Shown: positions 47,709-59,602, counted from the stretch's first letter. The stretch is 64,000 bases of DNA from Helianthus annuus (GCF_002127325.2 NC_035447.2:29757249-29821248); one strand, 5' to 3'. Notes: generated by a model from the sequence alone, not told the origin. Program-made: numbers and translations.

Positions 47709-50700
47709 TGTAACACCACGTAAAAAACGCGTCCAATTATGTAAAGACACGTGTCCTAAACTCTAAATATGTAAAAGATTGAGTTTAAAGGACTAAAGTT
47801 GACAAATGATGAAATTATGTATGCGAAGGGACTAAAAGTGTCAACATGCCAAACTTGTGCCTCTGAATGACCAAACACGAAGAATATATTCTTAAACGAG
47901 TGACTAATTGGATATAAGAAGCCGTTTGTGAAAATAATCGGAAGATTATAAACTACAGGGGTTAAATATGTCAACATGTTAATTCTTACCTCCGAGTGAC
48001 CTTTTAACGAACCCGAGGCTTCGAAATATTCAAATATACTCTCAAGAATAAGTGGTATAAATTTCAAGTGGTTTCAAGATCGTTAAGCAAGTTTTCAAGA
48101 CTTTGGGTGAAAAGTGTCAATTTGATGAAACTTGTGTTTATAGTGATATTTAACGAAACCGAGCCTAACGAAGTTTGATTATACTTCCTTGAGCCTCTAC
48201 AAATTAACTACAAGGGCCTTATATGTCAAAAATGAGGTTGTATAAGCTTAAAAGGGTCCAGGGACTGAATCTGCCAACAAATGAAACTTGTTTAACCTGA
48301 GCCACACCTCCACACGGGCCGCGTAGCCCATGATGAATTCTTACGCGGCCCGCGTAGAAGTCCCCAGCACAGAAAGAATTGGACAGGTGCGAGTTTCAGC
48401 TCAGAACCGCCTTAACCTCATTCTAATTGATACTAGGGGCTGTATGTCGGTCTTGTAATACCACTAGGACACCTGGGGTGATGCTAGATACATCCAAAAC
48501 AGCTGCAAACATCTGAGAGCATGGGAAATTGCTATATAAGACACTTTAGTTCTTTGTTCATTTGCACTTTCATTTGCAACAACATTCAAAACTCACCTCT
48601 GGAGCTAGCAAGCATTAGGAGAAATTGTCAAGTGTAGAAAAGAAAGCAAGGACCTTAAGTAAGAGTTTTAATCCCTGCTTAGTCCTTTTAATTAGCTTAA
48701 AAACCGAAAAGTCAAACATATCGTAAATAAGCTTTGACTTTCGGTTTAATCATAAATGGTCCAGCCGCTGACCGAAATGAAAGTGGTTATGGAATCATAT
48801 TAAGGTAGGTGATTAACCCTTAAAAGGGCACCTCCTAATTATTTCGTTTGTTTAGTTAATTGTCGGGTCAAACTAGTTGGTCAAAAAGTCAAACTGGATA
48901 GAAACTTTAAAAATTATTTAAACTAACAAAACAGAGGTTCTAAATTATATTTTAACATTCTAATGACTTGGTAATTAGTATTAGAACATGTTTGACCAGG
49001 TCTAACCCGACAATTATCAGTCTAAGGTCAGTTTATAACCGAAAGTTGCAAAAGCTTGACTTTTGCTTTGACTTTCAGTTCTGACCTGTTTAAGCTTAAT
49101 TCTTCCATGTTTTAAGCTTCAATTAGGACCATATTATATAGTAGTGTAATCCACTGGAGTTATATTGCTTGGTCCTTAGTGGTTTGAATTATATACTCTT
49201 GTTTGTTAATATGCTTGTAAATGCCGTAAATGCCATTTTGACATATAATTGAGTTTTTAGAAATGTGAGACAACAAAAACCTTTGCTACTGATATATAAG
49301 CTTGTCTCGAAAATTTGACATCAGTTCTTGGTCTCAAACAGAAGTTATGCTCGATATCGTAATTAGAAGCTTTTTATTAATTAAATTGCGATATCTTGCA
49401 TAAGACATGTTTAAACTTGGATTTTGAACCAAAACTGATTACCTACTGTTAAGATATTATTTTTAAGGATTTTTAAGATTTTTGGTCAGATTATAATTTG
49501 TTTAAATCATAGAGTTCTTATGTAATTCGGTAAATGACGATAATACCCTTTTTCATGCATAAAATGAGATTAACAAATGATTTGAATGCCAAACCTTTTC
49601 CTACTGATTTCATACATTAAATAAATTATTTTGAGCATTTAAAACTGATCAAAATCGCAGATTTACATAAACATCTTGATTATCGTCAATTAGCAAGTTT
49701 TACACTAATTAGGTGCATAGTATGGTTTAAAACCATATTTTACACCTAAGACTTGTTACCTACTGAATTTTTAGACAAATTTAAATATTATTACAGTAGG
49801 TATAAGTCATGAACTCAGATTCCAAAAATGTCCTTAAAAGCTTATGTGAAATGACCAAAATGCCATTTCGGGCCATAGTTTGGCCATAAATGGTAAACCT
49901 CACATATATGTAACATCTTACTGATGTAATGAGATAAAATAAATATTTTTACTGATTACCAAAGACCAGAACCTTGGTTTGTTATAAAATCTCTTTTATA
50001 ATTATTAAAATGACCAAAATGCCCTTACGGGACTTAAATTGGTTTTAAATACTTTTTGGGGATATATGTTAACATCCTACTGATGTATTAACATATTTTA
50101 AGCATAATAACAATTAAGACCTGTATATAATTCATTTGGTTACCCGCTACGCATTTATGCGTTCGGATCGGTTTATGTGACTAGTTTACGTAAAATAGCC
50201 GAAACGGGTTTAACCTTATCATTAAATCCTCAAATTCCAGAATGTGTTTAGTTTACCCATATTATACAAGTATCCAAACTTGTCGGGTCTAAACCACATT
50301 CTATTCCGGTCTCTACTTAATCTAGCGTTTAGAACCGTAAAGTTTTTTTCTAGCTAGCCGGTCTAAATCTTTGACTTAACTAAAGACCCGTTAGCATCCT
50401 AATATGTTATTAAACCTTCTATACAGATTAAGTAGCATCCAGTAGAAGGTATCATCATAAAGCTTTAGGATATACGACTGAGTTACTTCTCACTTTTAGC
50501 TCAGGTAAATACTTTTAACTTATTTTCCCTTATACGAGCTTGGGATATGGTATTATAAGAATGCCACTTGGTCGGTTATGAAATCATTTAATCGGACTGT
50601 GATTAATAAATTTAAATAACCCGTTTTAATATGTCTTGTTTGATAACATGAACATTGGGGGTTAATAGGACCGTATCCTGGATATCCTCGGCTCATTTCA

Positions 50701-51331
50701 TTTGAAAATGGCCACGACCTATGCACCGGGTGTAGGCATACAACTGACAGATGCAAATGCTAAAATATAAACCCACATGTTGGAGATAACTCCTTTGTGG
50801 GTTCTATAAGTGGTGAGTCGGTTAATCATGACCGGCTTCCAAACCGGCCCCAACTGTATGACAAACATGTAAATCTGTATAAAAAAATTATCTTAAAATA
50901 ATTGTCCCAAGTTATAAATGATTTGTGCCTTGTGCATTTCAATCAATTTTCATAAATGTTTTCAAAAGAGTCGGTTAATTGTATTTACCAGTGTAAACTG
51001 ACGTATTTTCTAAAGATTGATTGACAGGTACCTCTCGTAAATAGGCTAGAGCTACTAGGTGTCATATAAGAGGATCTTGCAAATCCCTAAATACCCGAAG
51101 TCTGTTATTTTGTTTCTTGTATTATATTTATGATCCGTCTGTGGATCTTATTACAACCAAGTCTGTATATTCTTTCATTCGGACACTCAGACAGTATGGT
51201 TTGTAATTGTTTATTCACCAAGCCTTCCGCTGTGCTAATATATTGTGTGTATTGACAATGATGATATCAACTACGTCACGATACTCCCCGCCGGGCCCAC
51301 CGGTAATATGTGGAAATATCGGGGTGTGACA
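47709..51331 (+). repeat. Element 2 3' LTR
   Basis: Direct repeat of the 5' LTR without the MITE, 3623 bp. Carries the palindrome with G:C at the changed pair, the TATA box at 48533 and the candidate intron at 50505-51027. Confidence 0.94.
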
Positions 51332-51889
51332 ACCGGTACCTACTATACCAAAGCAGGTGTATTTTTTGTGCCAGTTCAGCATCGGTACTCATTAGTTTTT
51401 ACCCTCAGATACCGGTGGCGTACCAGTACCGACCGGTACCGAGCCGTATCGTACCAGGTATATTCGGTACCGGTACCCACTTTTGGGGATTTCGGTAACA
51501 GTGTTTTCGGTACCGGTTGGTACCGAGCTCATCAAATCCTGTAGCAATGTAGCAATGCAACTAATTGCACCGTTTAGATTACTTTTCATACAATAGAATT
51601 AAATGAATAGTAAGATCACTAAGGAATGAGCAAATGGTATCGGGTACCAGTATCAAATTTACCAAACCGGGTATATTTTTGGTGCCGGTTCGGCACCGGT
51701 ATTCATCAGTTTTTACCCTCAAATACCGGTGTCGTACCAGTACCGACCGGTACCGAGCCGTATCGTACTAGGTATATTCGGTACCGGTACCCACTTTTGG
51801 GGATTTCGGTAACGGTATTTTCAGGTACCGGTTGGTACCGAGCTCATCAAATCCTGTAGCAATGTAGCAATGCAAGTATTTGCTATAAC
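51332..51889. repeat. Two GGTACC-rich repeat units
   Basis: Unit 1 (36236-36325 plus 51337-51560) and unit 2 (51590-51880) share over 250 bp including CGGTACCGG and GTACCGAGC words and the end CAAATCCTGTAGCAATGTAG. They lie in tandem, and element 2 inserted into the first. Confidence 0.75.
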
Positions 51890-52554
51890 AAACCTCCAAA
51901 ATAATTCCGACACCCTAAAAATAATTAAAATATCCCAATACGTCCTAAAATACACCCCGTATGCGAAAAACGACTCCAAATACCTTAATTTTATCAAAAA
52001 TCAAATAAAATAAATAAATAATGGGCCTCGCGGCCTGCGACAGAGAAGGCACAAGGCCTACGCGGGGCATGACGGCCTGGCTACGAGGCTTTACCCGGAG
52101 CCGCCACGTGGCAACACTTGTCGAGACTATGCTGTTGACCGGACAACCCTATGCTCTAGATCCCTAGGTCGTGGGGCGCGACGCTATGGCTGATCAGCCC
52201 TATAAAAGGGGTCGAGAGCCTTCAGTTTGCAATTCGTTCATTCACTCGATCTCTCTCTCAAATTTCTATATAGTAGAATTAATCCCTGGGCATTATACCC
52301 CCCTAATTAGCGAAGCCCTGCCTCGTTGTAAGTATCATAACCCCCGGTTACTTATTAGATACGCTGTCCGATTGATCTAGGGTTCCGCAACGGCTGTCGA
52401 GGTTCTGCCCGACGTAGTCGTTGGAATGCCGTCTCGGGAAGGGTATTACTAATGTAAATATTGGGTTATTATACTAACGCGTGTGCATTGTGTAACTAAT
52501 AGATAATCACCAGGAAATCCTTAAGGAAAACCCTAAGACAGCTATGTGAGTAAT
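51890..52554 (+). repeat. LTR remnant with promoter, interrupted by element 3
   Basis: A CpG-rich block (GGGCCTCGCGGCC, CTACGCGGGGC; 52021-52100) precedes CCTATAAAAGGGG (52198-52211), a good TATA box with a leader-like CTCTCTCTC stretch behind it. The frame at 52171-52380 spans this promoter and is not a gene. Element 3 cuts it at 52554. The left edge is approximate. Confidence 0.5.
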
Positions 52555-53050
52555 TGTGACAACCCGAACTTTCAAGGTTAGAAACGTGATTCTAATTCCT
52601 CAAAATTCTCTTTCTTTCACGCTCCTGTTATAGTAAACTGTTATCTAACTTTTTGTTTTCATAAACTTGTCGAATGTGAATCTATGTGGTTGTGACTATG
52701 TTTATGGTTGGGTTCGTTTTAGTGGTTGGATTTGTTGATAAGGGCCGCACATGAATCTTGGGCCGTTATATATGTTTTTGGGCCGCGAGGGTATTGGTTA
52801 CACACACACACGCGCGGCTTGTATGTGGGCCGCGGTCAGCCCATACATGCACATAGGACCAAACCATTTGAGCCCAATCCCCACTTTATCAGTATGTATA
52901 TGTAACTAGAGTAGAAAGGCCCAAACCTTTGTTTTTACCCAATTGTTTTGGCAGTCCAATCTCTTGGACTTAGGCCCAGTTCGGTCAAAGGAAACAACCG
53001 CCCCCCAAAGATCCTATATCTATTAGTTTACGTATCATATCATTGCTTAT

Positions 53051-53058
53051 TATAAAAA
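53051..53058 (+). promoter_or_regulatory. Candidate TATA box, element 3
   Basis: TATAAAAA about 500 bp into the LTR, 200-300 bp after a CpG-rich GGGCCGC block. Confidence 0.5.
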
Positions 53059-54385
53059 AAAACTCAAAACATAACCCTACCCTTCTCTCAAGATTACGAA
53101 CGACAGTAGCAGACCCCCCCCCCCCCTTCGAGAACATCATCTTGTCGATCTTGCTATTGGGGTTAGTAGATTCATGTTATGTTAACTTTTATTTGTTGAT
53201 TGTGTTCCTATGTATTTTTTATTAACAAAGTCATATGTACGTTCTTTAAACATGAGAAAGATTTCGTTATGTTTTGCATGATTAATGATGTTTAGGGTTG
53301 CATGCTTTTAGTAATATTAAAGGTCCGATACAAAGGATAGTTGATAGTAATGGAATGTGCACAAACCTGATTTAGTCATGTGATTGTATGATTTTGATAT
53401 GTTGATTAATTCTCTGATGATGATCATGTTATGATGTATATGTTCGATTAGAATGTTAATGATATGGTAGTTGTTTGGTTAAATTGTTAGTGCATAGGGT
53501 TTGTATATTAGTAAACTATTTGATCCATGATGCATGATATTGTGCAAGCTCATAATAATTAACTGTTACATGATATCGAGTTATGATCTAGTGATTAGAG
53601 GTAATAGAGTTTAATTGTTTTCATATGATAATAAATTATGGATGTTATTGCATCAACGAGACATGTAAATTAATGGAACTATTATGCGAAGTGTGATGAT
53701 TATGCAAAACTAGAACTGATTTGCTATTTTTTGGGATGTTTATTTAATAATTAGTGATACTTGATATCAAGAGGGTGTGATAAATTTATAATGTTAGTAA
53801 ATGTCTATGCATGGTGTAAATGGTTCCTGAGATTATTTTACATACTAGGAGTTACATGCGGGTTATTAATTGATGGACTTTGAGGTGTATGTGAGTAATA
53901 TATGTATGGGTATATTATGTTTTGGGCCGTACGTGCTAAGTGATTACGTGATTCATTGTCGTCCACTATATACTCTCAACCCAATACATCATTATTACTT
54001 CTTGTCCACTAAATGAATCGGCCCAATAAGATAATAGTTGATTATAGTTGTTGGCAATGATTTTAAGAATCATCAGATTTCATTATTGTCAAGTGATTTG
54101 TTCCATATCATGTCAATTCATGACATCAAGTGTCAGACTCATATGTGAGTATATCTAGTATGTCAGCCATTGCATGAGAAGTCATTATTGTTGCATGTGA
54201 ATTGTGGGTTTTAATGAGTTGGTATAACTGCTATGTGCTATTCCGAGATCACTGCTTGAATGCATACTATGATTACAAATTATATGCGAAAAACGTGAAC
54301 GTAAACTAATTTCGTGTACATGAACATTATAGGCTTTGACTGATTTAGTGTGTGCGAGTAACTAAAACATACCAAGCAAACCAAG

Positions 54386-54977
54386 GTGAGTTCACACTTT
54401 TTATAAGGCATGGGATTCCCTGTGGTCTGGGAATGGGTTAAGAAGCTAAAACGAAACCTACATATTCATCTTTAACAGAATATGTACCTCCATCCTCATT
54501 GAGAAGGATGACAACATTTAATCTACGTATTCTCCTTGGGTAGATTACGTACCTCCGTCCTCAGTTGGGAAGGACGACAACCTATAACTTACTAGACAAA
54601 ACTCTATCATTAAGTCCCTCATTTTTATATCGACTTAATCGCCGGGCCAATGGCGAGCGGGTCATTAGTTAATAGCGCTATTAGGGTTGACAAGCCTCAC
54701 ACCGTGCCAGGAGGACGGGCGTGTACTAATGGATCTGGGAACTTAGTCAATGATGATAGACATTGACGTAGGGCATAACTTTCTCAGTCAGTTGTCGATA
54801 TGGTAACGGTCTAGTGGTTAACATGGGGTAGCCCCCACTGGTTATGGTTTGGGAAACAATGAACTGGATAACTTATGGTTTTGAAATAACTCGTGGTTTT
54901 TGGAACAACTATAAAACGGACAACCAATTGTGAACTCGCTCAACTTTGTTGTTGACTCGTTGTTACATGCCTTGCAG
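54386..54977 (+). other. Candidate intron with hairpin series in element 3 LTR
   Basis: AAG/GTGAGT at 54386 and TTGCAG/GT ending at 54977. Inside are five stems: TACATATTC/GAATATGTA (54459-54486), CATCCT/AGGATG (54491-54510), TAATCTAC/GTAGATTA (54519-54547), CGTCCT/AGGACG (54556-54576) and TCGCC/GGCGA (54639-54656). The perfect palindrome TAATAGCGCTATTA follows at 54670-54683. Splicing and folding are inference. Confidence 0.45.
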
Positions 54978-55266
54978 GTCGTTAGATGTTTAGCTGGAGC
55001 TTGCAGGGGAGCAGGAGTCGTTGTGGGACATGGACTGTTGAGTTCCATGTTAACATTTGAACCTTTAAACTTATACTTTGGTTTTAAACTTTATGCTTCC
55101 CTTGAATCACTTAAACTTTACTTTTTGTTTGTGACACCAATTATATTGTTTGGATTGGATTTTTATTTGCTTACTTATATTGTTCAATATGATTGGTGGC
55201 TTGATCCTGGTCAGTCACGCCTCCTGCGGTGATACTCCGCTTGTGGATTTTGGGGGTGTGACAGAT

Positions 55267-55279
55267 TGGTATCAGAGCC
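55267..55279 (+). other. Primer binding site, element 3
   Basis: TGGTATCAGAGCC, 3 bp after the LTR end, matches initiator tRNA-Met. Confidence 0.93.
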
Positions 55280-55574
55280 ATTGGTTATAGTGAACTTGGT
55301 TTTAAAAAGGGAAAGCTTTTAACAAAACCAGACTATAACCTGTAGTGTGCTCAATGATCCACAACAACGCTTCTCTCCACGTGCAAGACTCAACACTATA
55401 GGTGGTATGTTTATATTGCATGTCTATTAGTTTGCTTTATGCATTGTTCATAGTATGCTTAGTCAACGTAACAACTACTGTTTGAAACCCTGTGTGCTTA
55501 CTCTCTTCTGTCATCCCATACTTATGCACTTTCGTGACACTTCTCTCACTTGTGTTTCCTTTGATATGAAGATC

Positions 55575-56674
55575 ATGAGTGGACGTTTGAACTTGACTCA
55601 AGCCCAGCTGACGGCTCTAATCAACGAACGAGTGGCTGAGGCACTCGCAGCAGCCCTTGCAGGAGGTATAACCCGCCATACTGACCTATCTTAGGATGTT
55701 TAGATCCTACTCTCGAGAACCAACTCTTGTGCTTAACCTTGTCTTTTCTTTCTCGCGCGACAGGTCAACATGATCAGCCTCCCGTCTGTACGTTCAAGAC
55801 CTTTATGGATTGTCGACCTAGTACCTTCAGTGGTACAAAAGGAGCTGTAGGTCTTCTTCACTGGTTCGAGAAAATCGAGTCTGTCTTTGAGATGTGCGAA
55901 TGCCCTGAGGCTCATAGGGTAAAATTTGCTACTGGAACACTCGAAGGTGCTGCGTTAACTTGGTGGAATGCACAGGTTCAAATGCTAGAGTTGGCAGCTG
56001 CTAATGCCACCCCATGGAACGACTTCAAAGATCTGATCAAGGAGGAGTACTGTCATCGGGACGACATCCACAAACTGGATGTAGAGTTTTATAACTTGAA
56101 GATGGCGGGGTCTGAAATAGAGGCGTATACGAAGAGATCGAACGAACTGGCTGCATTGTGTCCTACTATGGTGGATCCTCCTATCAAGCGTATCGAGCTG
56201 TACCTTAAGGGTCTAGTGCCAGAGATTCAGAGCCATGTGACTGCCGCTAACCTTGGTACCATCCAGCAGGTCATACGGCTAGCCCACCGTCTCAGAGATC
56301 AGGCAGTTGAGCAAAACAAGCTGCCCAAGCGTATTAGTGCTACAGCTACTTTGGATGCTCCTAGCGACAACAAGCGTAAATGGGATGGAAATTCAAGCAA
56401 AGGTTCTACTTCTGTTCAGCCTCAGTCTCAGCAGCGGAGAACTGACGACGACAAGAGCCCCAATCAGCAGTCTTCTGGGAATCAGAGTCAGGGTGGATAC
56501 AGGGGAAATCACCCTAAGTGCAATCGATGTAATTTGCACCACAGCGGGCCGTGCAACAAGAATCGTTGTCAGAGATGTAATAAGCTGGGTCACGCAACCA
56601 AGGATTGCAGGAGCTCACATCTTGCGAATCAGAATCGTCAACAGCAGCCGCAAGCTCCACAGAACCAGCAGTAA
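55575..56674 (+). pseudogene. Element 3 Gag, with candidate intron 55666-55763
   Basis: ATG 55575 opens MSGRLNLTQAQLTALINERVAEALAAALAG. Reading straight on meets TAG at 55692. If the 98 bp from GTATAACC to GCGACAG are removed, the frame continues without a stop into QHDQPPVCTFKTFMDCRPSTFSG, the gag core (LLHWFEKIESVF, LTWWNAQ), and the knuckles CNRCNLHHSGPC and CRACNK-like CQRCNKLGHATKDC. TAA at 56672 ends the frame. A further knuckle (CFQCGA) follows beyond that stop and is then shifted. The 55727 start sometimes assigned here is not ATG-based and lies in the intron. Confidence 0.8.
55666..55763 (+). other. Candidate spliceosomal intron in element 3 gag
   Basis: 98 bp, GT-AG, phase 1, with a T-rich stretch (CTTGTCTTTTCTTTCTC) just before the acceptor. 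Removal keeps the frame and skips the in-frame TAG at 55692. Confidence 0.6.
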
Positions 56675-56691
56675 CAGCAGGGTAATAAGGG

Positions 56692-58098
56692 ATGCTTTCA
56701 GTGTGGTGCTTAGGAGACATCAAGAGACACTGTCCACAGTTGAATCAAAATCAGAACAACAACAACAACCAAGGAAATGGGAACAACAATGGGGGTAACA
56801 ATGATGGCAACGGTGCCAGGGGACGTGTCTTCGTGAATTGTCAGGGTGAAGCGAGGAATGATCCCAACGTTGTGACGGGTAAGTTCCTACTGGATAACTT
56901 CTTTGTTTCAGTAGTATTTCATTCGGGTGCCGATACTAGTTACGTGTTCTTAAAAGTTAGTCAGATGCTTAAGCGTACCCCAACACTTTTGAACACCAAG
57001 CACACTGTAGAACTAGCAAACGGTAAAAGTCTAGAGGCCACACACATAGTTAAGGGTTGTAATCTTGTTCTTGCTGATCAGACCTTCTCTATCGACCTCA
57101 TTCCTATCGTTCTGGGTAGCTTCGACGTTGTTATTGGGATGGATTGGTTATCTCAACTTCAAGCGGAAATTCTTTGCAAGGAGAAAATTGTCCGCATCCC
57201 TCGTTCTGGTGAAGAACCCCTCGTGATTCGTGGTGATAAGAGTGGTGCAGTCATAGGCATCATCTCTTTCCTTAAGGCCCAAAAGTGTTTGCGAAAAGGC
57301 CACACTGCTATTCTAGCCCTCGTTACTGACACCTCCACGGAAGAGAAGAAGATAGAAGACATTCCTGTTGTACGCGATTTTCCTGAGGTATTTCCCGAGG
57401 AATTACCTGGCCTTCCGCCTCATCGTCAGGTCGAATTTCAAATCGAGCTAGCTCCTGGAGTAGCACCAATAGCTTGTGCACCTTATCGCTTAGCTCCATC
57501 AGAACTAGAGGAATTGTCCACCCAACTACATGAGCTATTAGACAAGGGTTTCATTCATCCTAGCTCTTTGCCCTGGGGAGCACCAGTCTTGTTTGTAAAG
57601 AAGAAACACGGTACCTTCCGAATGTGTATTGACTATCGCGAACTCAACGAGGCAACCGTGAAAAATCGTTATCCTCTTACGCGTATTGATGACCTATTCG
57701 ACCAGTTGCAAGGGTCGAGCTTCTACTCAAAGATTGATCTGAGATCGGGATATCATCAGCTGAGAGTCCGAGACGAGGACATCTCCAAAACAGCATTCAG
57801 GACTCGTTACGGGCACTACGAGTTTCTGGTTATGCCTTTCGGATTGACAAACGCACCTGCGGTCTTCATGGATCTCATGAATCGAGTGTGCAAACCTTAC
57901 CTGGATAAGTTCGTTATTGTTTTCATCGATGACATCCTGATCTATTCTAAGAGTCAGGAGGAACACGAACATCATCTGCGTCTTATTCTGGAACTTCTTC
58001 GAGCAGAGCAGCTGTATGCTAAGTTTTCAAAATGCGACTTTTGGCTTCGTGAAGTCCATTTCTTAGGCCACGTGGTAAATGCAGATGGGATTCATTAG
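56692..58098 (+). pseudogene. Element 3 protease and reverse transcriptase
   Basis: The frame is shifted from gag near 56710 and joins at [10 protein letters not shown]. The protease site reads FHSGAD, His where elements 1 and 2 have the catalytic Asp, so it is probably dead. RT motifs [24 protein letters not shown] and catalytic FIDD are intact. TAG at 58096 interrupts after VNADGIH, a C-to-T type change. Confidence 0.9.
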
Positions 58099-58561
58099 GA
58101 TCCATCCAAGGTTGACTCGATCAAGAACTGGCCTGCACCCCGTACACCAACTGAGATCCGCCAATTCTTGGGCTTGGCGGGTTACTACAGAAGATTTATC
58201 AAGGATTTCTCAAAGATTGCGCAACCACTCACTTCGCTAACTCAGAAGGGTGTAACCTCTCGTTAGGGTGATGCACAGGAATCCGCATTTCAGCACTTAA
58301 AGGAGAGACTTTGTAGCGCACCTATTCTCTCGTTACCTGAAGGCACCGACGATTTTGTGGTTTATTGTGACGCGTCAATCCAAGGACTTGGTTATGTGTT
58401 GATGCAACGTGAGAAAGTCATTGCTTATGCATCACGCCAACTTAAGGTTCACGAACGGAAATACACTACACACGATCTGGAGCTGGGAGCTGTGGTTTTT
58501 GCACTTAAGATATGGAGGCATTACCTGTACGGTACCAAGTGCACCATTTACACCGATCACA
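58099..58561 (+). pseudogene. Element 3 RT end and RNase H, cut by element 4
   Basis: Continues in frame from the TAG at 58096: [17 protein letters not shown], another TAG at 58264 (where the other elements have Trp), then [23 protein letters not shown] and YTDH. Element 4 begins at 58562. The bases before it (TCACA) are the expected 5-bp target duplication. Confidence 0.88.
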
Positions 58562-59602
58562 TGTTTAACACCTCGAAAATTTGTATTCAATATATAAATG
58601 ACACGTGTCATGTACAACAAAAGCATTATAAACCCGGATTTAGTTAAAGATGTATGGCAGGATTTTTGAACATGTCGACATGTTAATTTATACCTCTGAA
58701 CGACTTCATTATAAATCCCAAGACCCTAAAATGAATAATAAACATCTAGTATACCTTTAAATCCGGTGATTACTAACGATAATGGATTCCTAATTGCAAG
58801 AATGGGATCCTATGAAATAATGCACGATAAACCTTCGTTTATGAATTCCAATATAGTTCAAACCAATGATACAACATGATAGGGTAGACACAACTGTTCA
58901 AGCATGGGTTAAAGGCATCATACTGATAATTCATGGCCAGAAATCATAATGCATAAGTTGCCCTTTCAAAGCTAGAGAGGTTAAAATTTTTTGCCTTCTG
59001 GCAAAGGCTTACAGACCGTAAAGGTCCTGCCTTACGGTCCGTAAGGAATGCCCAGCGACAGAAAGTTGGCAGTTGGCTGTTATAAACGTTTCAACTGACT
59101 TAAATCAAATATTTTCACTTCATGGGCGACCCCTAACTGCTCCTAGGCACTAGGAAACACTTGTAATGATCTGGGATTAATGCTAGACTTGTTTGTCATG
59201 ATCAAAATGGATTAAAATCACTATATAAGGCCACAATGTTTGCAACATTCTTGCATTCATTTCCATCTGCATTTGTGAAGATTTCTGGAGTTCCAAAGCA
59301 GACCTAAGTCATCCTTAATAGTGCATAGGACTTCTGTAAGTATGCTTAACCTTGCCTAATTGAGTTTTACTTAGTTATTAGCTTAGAAGTCAAACCGTCG
59401 TAATTAACGTTTGACTTAGCGAGTAATCACTAATGGTTCAGTGTTTAGTCGAATCAAAGGTGGTTATAAGTTGGTAATCATGTGGGCTTTAAACCCTTAA
59501 AAGGGCACCCTCTGATTCCCATTCTAACTAGATCAAATGTCGGGTCAAAGTTTGTATTAAAAAGTCAACAGAAGCTTAATTTTCGAATTAACATGTAATT
59601 AG
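58562..59602 (+). repeat. Element 4 LTR, left part
   Basis: TGTTTAACACCTCG starts an LTR-like sequence. TTACAGACCGTAAAGG and CCTTACGGTCCGTAAGG (59008-59046) precede the TATA box TATATAAG at 59222. CCCTTAAAAGGGCACC and TGTCGGGTCAAA near 59495-59550 match words in element 2's LTR, so the families are distantly related. Element 5 cuts it at 59603. Confidence 0.75.
59222..59229 (+). promoter_or_regulatory. Candidate TATA box, element 4
   Basis: TATATAAG about 660 bp into the LTR and 180 bp after a palindromic CCGTAA block. Confidence 0.6.

Larger units (their letters stand above)
36326..51331 (+). mobile_element. Element 2: complete Ty3/gypsy retrotransposon with extra ORF
   Basis: LTRs at 36326-40557 and 47709-51331 enclose a primer site, an extra ORF, gag, protease, RT/RNase H, integrase and a chromodomain-like tail. 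The 5-bp duplication ACCGG is at 36321-36325 and 51332-51336. The LTRs are very similar apart from a MITE in the 5' copy. The coding region has several stops, frameshifts and a second MITE in gag, so it cannot move by itself. Confidence 0.94.
52555..55263 (+). repeat. Element 3 5' LTR
   Basis: Runs TGTGACAACCCGAAC ... GGGTGTGACA, 2709 bp. GGGCCGC-type words lie at 52740-52845, a TATAAAAA box at 53051 and the candidate intron at 54386-54977. The 3' end matches element 5's LTR end, so the two families are related. Confidence 0.88.
52555..58561 (+). mobile_element. Element 3: Ty3/gypsy, left part
   Basis: 5' LTR, primer site, gag, protease, RT and RNase H are present up to 58561, where element 4 is inserted. 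The left target duplication would be GTAAT (52550-52554). The right part should lie beyond the window, past elements 4 and 5. Confidence 0.9.

Noticed and set aside
54459..54683. CRISPR-like array from spaced palindromes
   Set aside because: Stems differ in sequence and spacing is irregular. The context is a plant LTR.
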